A stretch of DNA of 48,552 bases from Clostridia bacterium (GTDB lineage Bacteria; Bacillota; DULZ01). The notes below the pieces were generated by a model. The model did not search any database. It was not told where the DNA came from and saw only the letters and a program-made list of their open reading frames with translations. How positions within the stretch are numbered: the stretch's first letter is position 1; every line of letters begins with the position of its first letter. Shown here piece by piece: positions 1 through 5,719 of this stretch. A program made the translations under genes and the position numbers. Where the stretch lies: assembly GCA_012840125.1 (NCBI GenBank), contig DULZ01000024.1, positions 1 through 48,552 on the forward strand, given 5' to 3'.

Positions 1-78
1 TAAAAAAACCCTTCCCATACTCACGTCTTTCCTGTATGTTTGTAGTTGCGTATACCAACAAACGAGGTGAGACGTGAC

Positions 79-1542
79 ATGATCAGTTTACCCATAAAAG
101 ACTTAACATTCAAGGACCTAGAACGAAATTTTTTCGAATTGGGCTGTGAAATCGCCAGAAATATGATGCAGCAGTTCCTGGAACAAGCAGATGAAGACCT
201 AGCGAGGAAAAGAGACAAAACTCAACTAAGACATAAAGGCAAGAAAACCACCACCATTAAGACCCTTATGGGAGAAGTGGTATTCAGTAGAAACATCTAC
301 AAAAAGGTTACCGATGACGGTCAGGTTCAGCACATTTACTTACTTGACGAAGCCCTTGGTTTCGAAAAAATCGGAACCATATCCTCTAACCTGGCAGAAA
401 AGATCATAGAACTCAGCTGCCATAAAGCCTACCGTCAAGTAGCCGAAACAATCACCGAACTAACCAACCAAACCATAAGCCACCAAGCAGTATGGGATAT
501 CATTCAAACCGTAGGCCAAAGACAACGGGAAGCAGAAAAAGAACTCATCGAAGCTAATCAAAATCATGAATTATGTGGCGACCGGGAAGTTCCGGTACTT
601 TTCGAAGAAGCAGACGGGATCTGGCTATCCATGCAAGGCAAAAGCAGGCCCAAAAGAGGCAATGGCCGTAAAGAAATGAAAGTAGGGATAGCTTATGAAG
701 GTTGGGAGCCCCGATATCCGTCCTCCGAGGAATACAGAACAGTAGGTAAAACAGTCTTTGCCGGTTATCACCAAGCCCAGTACTTTCAAGACCTAAGAGA
801 AGCCATCCTAGCCGGCAAATACAACATGGATAAGATAAAGTACCGGATACTAAACGGCGACGGAGCAAGCTGGATTAAATACGACCATGAGCCCAAAACA
901 GGCCTCTTTCAACTGGATCCCTATCACCTATCAAAAAGCATAATCAAAAACGTAAAAGACAAGAAAGCAAGATACCATATCCACAGATGGCTTAAGGCCG
1001 GTGAATTTGACAAAGTATATGCCAAACTGGAAGAATTGAGATATCAATGTGACGGCCTTGTCGATGAAATAGAAAAACTTAACGACCTGGAGACCTATAT
1101 CAGAAACAATGAAGAAGGCATAATCAGCTACAAAGACAGAAAAGGAATAGAAATACAATCTCCACCAGAAGGGTTGGAATACCGGACCCTTGGCACCATG
1201 GAAAAGAACGTGGATTTATTTGCCAAACGTATGAAAGGAGCCAAGAGCTGGAGCGAAGAAGGAGCCACTAACCTGGCAAAAATCATAGCCATTAAAATGG
1301 GAGAGAACTTTAAGGAAAAGCTGGCCGGTCTCATCTCAGGACAAGTATCAGAGCAATTAACCGAGCGGTTTGAAGAGACCATAACAAACACCAGAAAGAC
1401 CATAGACAAAGCCATCAAAAAGAACATACATCCCTTACATCGGGGGAAACTCCCCTATTCCAATTACAAGATGACCAATGGGAGGCGAGTTATTCTCAAT
1501 CTATTTAACATGCAGGATTTTGGTGAATTAACCTACCGTTAA
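79..1542 (+). CDS. ISLre2 family transposase (UPF0236-like)
   Basis: Predicted transposase of the ISLre2 family, which moves its own element by DNA cleavage and joining. The 487-residue product has the family's usual length and looks intact. Its N-terminal part is charged and helical and includes a Lys/Thr-rich stretch (GKKTTTIKTL) followed by GEVVFSRNIYKK. A middle section carries acidic residues in VLFEEADGIWL and RILNGDGASWIK, which fit the acidic catalytic residues expected of such enzymes. I chose ATG 79 because it follows GAGGTG (64-69) at 9 nt; an in-frame TTG at 46 has no ribosome site. The composition is A-rich compared with the GC-richer chromosomal genes downstream, which fits horizontal acquisition. 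No frameshift is seen, so it may be functional. The family assignment is from recognition of the protein, not from a search. Confidence 0.9.
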   Translation: MISLPIKDLTFKDLERNFFELGCEIARNMMQQFLEQADEDLARKRDKTQLRHKGKKTTTIKTLMGEVVFSRNIYKKVTDDGQVQHIYLLDEALGFEKIGTISSNLAEKIIELSCHKAYRQVAETITELTNQTISHQAVWDIIQTVGQRQREAEKELIEANQNHELCGDREVPVLFEEADGIWLSMQGKSRPKRGNGRKEMKVGIAYEGWEPRYPSSEEYRTVGKTVFAGYHQAQYFQDLREAILAGKYNMDKIKYRILNGDGASWIKYDHEPKTGLFQLDPYHLSKSIIKNVKDKKARYHIHRWLKAGEFDKVYAKLEELRYQCDGLVDEIEKLNDLETYIRNNEEGIISYKDRKGIEIQSPPEGLEYRTLGTMEKNVDLFAKRMKGAKSWSEEGATNLAKIIAIKMGENFKEKLAGLISGQVSEQLTERFEETITNTRKTIDKAIKKNIHPLHRGKLPYSNYKMTNGRRVILNLFNMQDFGELTYR

Positions 1543-1616
1543 AGGAGTTATAGCAGGTAGGCTTATTTAGCGGTACCCAAAAACACTATCCCTATGAACA
1601 ATAACAGACAAAGCGA

Positions 1617-1761
1617 AGCCGTAGGTGGCTGCCCCTGGCCAGTCGAAACGGCTTGCTCGAGGCTCCATGTCAAGGCTGGCCGTAAGGCCACCCCATGGGG
1701 CTTGGCCTTGACGTGGAGAAGGCAAGCTGTTAGCCTTTTTGGGGCGCAGCCACACCAGGCT
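1617..1761. repeat. Long imperfect inverted repeat (about 145 bp)
   Basis: The left arm (1617-1677) and right arm (1705-1761) fold into one long interrupted hairpin. Visible helices are GGTGGCTGC near 1624 with GCAGCCACACC near 1746, GCTTGC with GCAAGC, and CTCCATGTCAAGGC with GCCTTGACGTGGAG (14 pairs, one G-U). The apex is a palindrome, CCCCATGGGG at 1691-1700, or a local TGGCC-GTAA-GGCCA hairpin. It is much more GC-rich than the transposase gene beside it and encodes no convincing protein. It could be a MITE-like repeat, part of the IS end, or a structured RNA. Confidence 0.75.
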
Positions 1762-1854
1762 GAGCGTCTAAAAAAACGGAAACTTTCCTAGAGAATTAAG
1801 ATGGATTCAGGAAAGACAAAAAAATTGCCTACTTGTACTTGACACAAACAAGAA

Positions 1855-1886
1855 TAAAGCCGCCGTTGACAGGGCGGCTTTATTGT
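1855..1886 (+). terminator. Terminator-like hairpin overlapping the tRNA-Leu promoter
   Basis: A perfect 10-bp inverted repeat: TAAAGCCGCC at 1855-1864 and GGCGGCTTTA at 1873-1882, with the 8-nt loop GTTGACAG, followed by TTGT. It has the shape of an intrinsic terminator for transcription arriving from the IS side. The loop contains the -35 box of the next promoter. Confidence 0.6.
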
Positions 1887-1894
1887 GCTAATAT
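1866..1894 (+). promoter_or_regulatory. Sigma-A promoter of tRNA-Leu(CAA)
   Basis: TTGACA at 1866-1871, a 17-bp spacer and TAATAT at 1889-1894. The -10 ends about 27 bp before the mature tRNA. The -35 hexamer lies exactly in the loop of a perfect inverted repeat. Confidence 0.8.
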
Positions 1895-1921
1895 ATCAAT
1901 TGTTCAAGCTGTATATCACTT

Positions 1922-2008
1922 GCCCGAGTGTCGGAACAGGCAGACGAGGCGGTCTCAAAAACCGTTGGCTTTACAGCCGTGTGAGTTCGAGTCTCACCTC
2001 GGGCACCA
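1922..2008 (+). tRNA. tRNA-Leu(CAA)
   Basis: Class II tRNA with acceptor GCCCGAG (1922-1928) paired with CTCGGGC (1998-2004), discriminator A and encoded CCA (2006-2008). The anticodon loop CTCAAAA gives anticodon CAA, reading UUG. A long variable arm typical of leucine tRNAs is present, and the T loop TTCGAGT is canonical. It is a single-gene transcription unit with its own promoter and a terminator just downstream. Confidence 0.95.
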
Positions 2009-2016
2009 TGCTTACT

Positions 2017-2043
2017 AAAAGCCGCATGTCAATGCGGTTTTTT
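2017..2043 (+). terminator. Intrinsic terminator of tRNA-Leu(CAA)
   Basis: Stem CCGCAT (2022-2027) and ATGCGG (2032-2037) with a GTCA loop, followed directly by six T. It lies 9-14 nt after the CCA end of the tRNA. Confidence 0.85.
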
Positions 2044-2129
2044 CTTTGCCATTCATGTACCGGCGGCGCGGGACCCATGGAGCGACCAGGGCTCCTTGCA
2101 GCCGGCAATTAACACCGAACGACAAAGCA

Positions 2130-2173
2130 GCAGTTTGTCAACAAGCTGCCGGAGGGAAGTTCCTCCGTTTTTT
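2130..2173 (+). terminator. Two stacked hairpins ending in a terminator
   Basis: The first hairpin is GCAGTTTG (2130-2137), loop TCAA, CAAGCTGC (2142-2149), 8 pairs with one G-U. Immediately after it comes CGGAGG (2150-2155), loop gaagtt, CCTCCG (2162-2167) and six T. No coding gene lies upstream after the tRNA terminator at 2043. This may be a backup terminator, or the 3' end of an unrecognised small RNA from about 2046. Confidence 0.6.
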
Positions 2174-2480
2174 GTATCATTTGTCACGTTTTATGAGGCA
2201 CCGTTGGTTCTATCACGGTAGACTTGGCTTTTCCTGCGGCAGTGGTCCGGGGATTGATGTCACGGCCGGTGGTGTCGAGACCGGCTGCTGCCTCTAACAG
2301 GGAGCCTCCGGCCCCTTTTGTAAGGAGCCAAAAACGTTAATCTCAGGTGGGTCCTATTTGACCGGGTTAATAAAATGACGAGGAGTTGGATAGATACACA
2401 TAGCGGGAACATCATGAATGCCATAGGTCAAGAGCTCTCGGGTGTGTTGCCTGAAAACAAAAAACCGGCCGCCGGTATCG
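2174..2480. other. Intergenic region without recognised gene
   Basis: About 300 bp with no convincing coding region or RNA. An ATG-started ORF of 39 codons (2375-2494) lacks a ribosome-binding site and runs into the 3' end of the opposite gene. The base composition is like the chromosome, so this could be decayed sequence. Confidence 0.5.
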
Positions 2481-3065
2481 TTAAGCCAGGTTAGCCGTTT
2501 GTAGATAACCAATCATGGTGGTAGCCATGATTTCATAGCCCCGGCGATTGGGGTGGCAAGAGTCCGCGTAATAGGCGGGATTGCCGGCACCGTCGCCCTC
2601 CAGCAAGGGGGTATAGAAATCGATGATATTAATCTTCTGCTCCATGGCGAAGGATTGCATCCAAGACCGGTAGTTATCCAGGTACGGAACCGATGCCAAG
2701 GTGCCCGGCAAGTCTGGGTCATCCAGGGCAGACTTGTTAATGGGGATGGGCAGTCCTAAATGAAAACGGATGTGATGCCGGCGCGCCAGGTGAAACATCC
2801 TCATGATGTTTTCTTGCACGACGGCTAGCGGTGTTTTGTACCAGGCGTCATTGGTGCCGCCTAGGACCACCACATCGGTAGGCGCCAGTGCGATGACATC
2901 GGCCTCGAACCTGGCCAGCATATCGGCAGTGGTGTCGCCGTTATGGCCTTTGTTGACCAGTTCTCCCATGAAGGCAGTCTGAGTCAGGTGGACCCAGGAG
3001 GCGTCCGGCCCGTAAGGATATCCATAGGTGATGCTGTCTCCAAGACAGACGAATAACATGTGCAT
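2481..3065 (-). CDS. SGNH/GDSL hydrolase family protein
   Basis: Predicted SGNH-fold esterase or lipase-like hydrolase of 194 residues, probably cytoplasmic because no signal peptide is visible. The four family blocks are present. Block I is CLGDSITYG with the nucleophilic Ser (about residue 11). Block II is NKGHNGDTT with the oxyanion Gly. Block III is LGGTNDAW with the Asn. Block V is YADSCHPN with the catalytic Asp and His near the C-terminus. The natural substrate cannot be told; related enzymes deacylate lipids, thioesters or acetylated sugars. It is monocistronic on the minus strand and divergent from the ArsR regulator, with about 190 bp between them. Fold and active site are sure; the specific function is open. 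Confidence 0.88.
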   Translation of the reverse strand: MHMLFVCLGDSITYGYPYGPDASWVHLTQTAFMGELVNKGHNGDTTADMLARFEADVIALAPTDVVVLGGTNDAWYKTPLAVVQENIMRMFHLARRHHIRFHLGLPIPINKSALDDPDLPGTLASVPYLDNYRSWMQSFAMEQKINIIDFYTPLLEGDGAGNPAYYADSCHPNRRGYEIMATTMIGYLQTANLA

Positions 3066-3255
3066 CCCTGCCTGACATCTAAGTTTTGGTATTAACTAAC
3101 ACTAGTTTAACTGATTTACCTGCCGGTAACAACTGTAGATTGTACCAGAACGTACGGAAAGGGGAAAACGACCATTCTTTAGAATTATTGGCTGTTAGGT
3201 ACCATGATAGTTATAATAAAAGAAGGCAAGAAACTCAAATATAGGTGGTGATGAC

Positions 3256-3618
3256 TTGTCTCGTAATGAGGAACCCCTTTGTGAAGAAGTTTGTATCGAC
3301 AAAGAAGCCGTGTTAAGAGCGAAGCAAAACCGGCTCACCGATGAAGAAGTAACCCAATTGGCCGAGACTTTCCGCGCCTTGGGTGACCCAACGCGCATTA
3401 GAATTATTCAAGCCCTGCGGCAAGAAGAACTATGCGTCTGCGATTTGTGCCAGGTATTAGATATGAGCCAATCGGCCATTTCCCATCAGCTGCGGGTGCT
3501 GCGCAACCTGCGCCTGGTAAAATTCCGCAAGTCAGGGAAGAATGTTTATTATTCCCTGGATGACGAGCATATTGTTTCGCTGTTTGATCAGGGTTTAGTG
3601 CATATTCGTCATGATTAA
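3256..3618 (+). CDS. ArsR/SmtB family metal-sensing repressor
   Basis: Winged-helix repressor of 120 residues that should release DNA on binding metal. It carries ELCVCDLC, the hallmark metal-binding recognition-helix motif of ArsR/CadC-type sensors, followed by the HTH segment MSQSAISHQLRVLR. An N-terminal CEEVC pair resembles the extra thiols of CadC-type proteins. The C-terminal helix has Asp, His and two more His (DDEHIV and HIRH), matching the alpha-5 zinc site of SmtB. Both sensing sites therefore look intact. The start is TTG, placed 7 nt after AGGTGG. TATAAT at 3212-3217 may be its -10 box. No efflux pump or metallothionein is adjacent; a terminator follows, so it is a single-gene unit whose targets are elsewhere. 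Confidence 0.9.
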   Translation: MSRNEEPLCEEVCIDKEAVLRAKQNRLTDEEVTQLAETFRALGDPTRIRIIQALRQEELCVCDLCQVLDMSQSAISHQLRVLRNLRLVKFRKSGKNVYYSLDDEHIVSLFDQGLVHIRHD

Positions 3619-3633
3619 TCTTCGTGCCGGAGG

Positions 3634-3659
3634 AGGTCTCGCTATGTCGAGGCCTTTTT
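3634..3659 (+). terminator. Intrinsic terminator after the ArsR gene
   Basis: AGGTCTCG (3634-3641), loop ctatgt, CGAGGCCT (3648-3655), with one G-U pair, followed by a T run. Confidence 0.8.
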
Positions 3660-3782
3660 CATTTTGGGCCAAAGACGGTTCCTGGTATATCTAATCTATT
3701 TAGTTTAAATAGGCCCTGTGTTATAATGACAAGAGGCTCAAACCTTGAAGCAGGAGAAATCTTGCGGGGGAGAAAAGGGGGG

Positions 3783-4391
3783 ATGGCCGTGGAAAGAGAC
3801 GAAGCAACCTTAATTGCAAGATCTCAACAAGGAGACGTAGAGGCTTTCGGTGAGCTGGTTGCTCTGTACGAAAGACAAGTGTATACCATAGCTTACCGTT
3901 TTATGGGGAATCCTGAAGACGCCAGCGATCTGGCCCAGGAAGCGTTTGTCAGGGCTTTTCGCGCTGTCAAGAGTTTTCGAGGAGAAGCCTCTTTTAAGAC
4001 GTGGCTTTATCATATCATCGCTAATGTGTGCCGGGATGAACTGAGAAAAAGAAAGAAGCAGGTAGTTGTTTCCCTTGATGCCCCGATTATGACGGATGAT
4101 GGTTTTATTACGCGGGAGCAGGATGACTGGTCCCTGGCCCCCGAAAGAGTTTATGAGAGTATAGAATTACAGGAAACCATTCAGAAGCTGTTGAATCAGC
4201 TAACCCCCGAATACAGGCAGGTTTTGGTCTTAAGGGAAATCCAAGGTTTCACCTACGAAGAAATCGCTCAAATACTGGCGTGCTCTCTAGGGACCGTAAA
4301 GTCGAGGATTAACCGGGCACGCAAGGCGATGCGGGACCTGATTGCCGCCAATAAGGAACTTTTTCAAAGCACCTCACGTCTAGTAGAGTGA
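3783..4391 (+). CDS. ECF-type RNA polymerase sigma factor (SigW-like)
   Basis: Extracytoplasmic-function sigma factor of 202 residues that should redirect RNA polymerase to an envelope-stress or similar regulon. Region 2 is clear (AYRFMGNPEDASDLAQEAF, then FKTWLYHIIANVCRDELRKRKK). Region 4 shows LTPEYRQVLVLREIQGFTY and the HTH segment SLGTVKSRINRARK. A longer reading frame begins at 3624 but would cross the preceding terminator. I chose ATG 3783, about 10 nt after GGGGGAG; GTG 3789 is also possible. TATAAT at 3722-3727 may be a -10 box. The stop precedes the anti-sigma gene by 14 nt, so the two form one operon. Confidence 0.93.
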   Translation: MAVERDEATLIARSQQGDVEAFGELVALYERQVYTIAYRFMGNPEDASDLAQEAFVRAFRAVKSFRGEASFKTWLYHIIANVCRDELRKRKKQVVVSLDAPIMTDDGFITREQDDWSLAPERVYESIELQETIQKLLNQLTPEYRQVLVLREIQGFTYEEIAQILACSLGTVKSRINRARKAMRDLIAANKELFQSTSRLVE

Positions 4392-4405
4392 AAGGAGGGA
4401 GACGC

Positions 4406-5590
4406 ATGCTTGATTGTGCAGCCGTTCGAGAGGAATTGTCTGCTTATATCGATAACGAACTGCCCTCAGCCAAACGACAAGAAATCGAACAACACTTGCA
4501 GAGATGTAAAGGCTGCTATGATGAATACATCGAGCTGCAAGTCACCTCTGCCATAATGCACTCCCTGAGAGAACTGGAGCCTCCCCCGGGGTTTAGAGAT
4601 AAAGTGGCCGAGCGATTACGGAAGGAAGAAAATCGGGGCATCTGGCGTAAAGTGGCGAAGAAGCCATGGTACTCTCTCGGTGCGGCGGCAGGAATATTGC
4701 TTCTGATCGGTGCTTGGGGCTTGTGGTTTGACGGCGGGTGGGCCAGATTTCCGGTGGACTTGACGGGGCAGGCGGAAATTGCCCAGGAGGATGCGAGCAC
4801 GGTCGGCGAAGCCGTAGAAATGCAGCTTTTTGCCGGTGATATAGCTTCAGAGGAACGTGCCGCCGGTATGGAAGCTGCAGGGAAAACCCCTGAGCAAAAT
4901 GCAGGGGCTGCCGTGGCCTGGGATGAGCCGGTAATCGAAAAAGCAGAGGCGCCGGAACCCAGTCCTCCCCCGGCCGGGGAAGACGAAAACAGGGTGTTTG
5001 AAGTGGCTTTAAGGTCTCTGCCTCCGGAAGCGGTGGGAGAAACACCGCCGGATCATACGGAAGCAGGGGCAGGCCGAGATGAAATAGATAAGCCGGAAGC
5101 CGATGCCAGGGCTTTGGTCCTGCAAGGAGCACCCCCCGGCGGGGAAGGGCTGGTCATTGAAATCAGCCTCACCACGGAAGCGGTTGAGCAAAGCCGGCAT
5201 GCCGTCGAAAGCCTAGCCTATCGAAACGGCTTGGGGGTAGCCCGCCACGAGGAAAACGGGATCACTGTTTTGGTCATGCTGGTACCAATTCACCTGCAGA
5301 GAAGCATTATTGAGCAGCTGCGAGGAACAGGTTTTGTTACCGGGGAAGTTCTCTCCAATCCTGAGCTGGGCGAAAGAATAAACGAGCTGAGCAGGTCGCA
5401 AGAAGAGCTGTGGCAGCAGCAGAGCGAGTTAAATGCGCTGATTGCCAGCGGCGGGGCTTTGGAGGAAACGCAGGTCTGGGAAGAGGAACTGGCGAAAGTT
5501 CAAGCTCAATTGAAGGAAATAGAAGGGGAGTTGCAGCAGTTGGAAGAAGAATTACCCCCTTCGGAAATCAAGATTATCTTAAAAAAGTAA
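4406..5590 (+). CDS. Membrane anti-sigma factor with zinc-finger and coiled-coil C-terminus
   Basis: Probable partner that holds the upstream ECF sigma factor at the membrane. The N-terminal anti-sigma zinc motif HLQRCKGC (His-x3-Cys-x2-Cys, about residues 31-38) is intact. One transmembrane helix follows (YSLGAAAGILLLIGAWGL, about 86-108). The outside part has a Pro/Glu/Ala-rich linker of roughly 110 residues, a small mixed domain (about 245-310) and a long coiled coil at the end. This last combination resembles DUF4349 proteins, though weakly. The start is ATG 4406, after AAAGGAGGG; a GTG at 4388 lies upstream of that ribosome site. At 394 residues it is much longer than a minimal anti-sigma factor, so it probably also senses something outside the cell. 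Confidence 0.88.
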   Translation: MLDCAAVREELSAYIDNELPSAKRQEIEQHLQRCKGCYDEYIELQVTSAIMHSLRELEPPPGFRDKVAERLRKEENRGIWRKVAKKPWYSLGAAAGILLLIGAWGLWFDGGWARFPVDLTGQAEIAQEDASTVGEAVEMQLFAGDIASEERAAGMEAAGKTPEQNAGAAVAWDEPVIEKAEAPEPSPPPAGEDENRVFEVALRSLPPEAVGETPPDHTEAGAGRDEIDKPEADARALVLQGAPPGGEGLVIEISLTTEAVEQSRHAVESLAYRNGLGVARHEENGITVLVMLVPIHLQRSIIEQLRGTGFVTGEVLSNPELGERINELSRSQEELWQQQSELNALIASGGALEETQVWEEELAKVQAQLKEIEGELQQLEEELPPSEIKIILKK

Positions 5591-5609
5591 GCGGGTGAGG
5601 TAGGAAACT

Positions 5610-5650
5610 GGTATGCAGGAAATTATTTCTTGCATACCGAATTTTTATTT
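5610..5650 (+). terminator. Strong terminator of the sigma/anti-sigma operon
   Basis: Long hairpin GGTATGCAGGAAA and TTTCTTGCATACC (5610-5638) with only a G-U wobble and a 3-nt loop, then AATTTTTATTTTT. TTGACA follows at 5651-5656, but no good -10 lies at the right distance before polA. Confidence 0.9.
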
Positions 5651-5719
5651 TTGACACTCTGACCAGTATGGCAAAACTAATAAACGGAACTTCCATTGAG
5701 GGATTAGAGGTGTATTCAT

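Larger units (their letters stand above)
25..1817 (+). mobile_element. ISLre2-type insertion sequence, tentative ends
   Basis: A full-length ISLre2-type transposase gene is bracketed by a 10-bp inverted repeat: GTCTTTCCTG at 25-34 and its exact complement CAGGAAAGAC at 1808-1817. I use these as candidate ends. No target-site duplication is visible outside them (left flank ends catactcac, right flank starts aaaaaaattg). The true ends could therefore differ, or one side may have been rearranged. The 275 bp between the transposase stop and the right repeat is unusually long for this family and holds a large hairpin listed separately. Confidence 0.5.

Noticed and set aside
1567-1755. Minus-strand ORF of 62 codons in the hairpin region
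   Set aside because: It lies entirely in the long inverted repeat, so its open frame is explained by the repeat; no ribosome site is seen.
1-1830. Target-site duplication of the IS
   Set aside because: Sequences flanking the 10-bp inverted repeats do not match, so the exact ends are left open.
2375-2494. 39-codon ORF starting MTRSWIDTHSG
   Set aside because: It has no ribosome-binding site and overlaps the end of the opposite-strand SGNH hydrolase gene; no similarity is recognised.
3624-3782. N-terminal extension of the ECF sigma factor frame
   Set aside because: It would begin inside the preceding terminator region and run across the likely promoter; the conserved protein begins near 3783.
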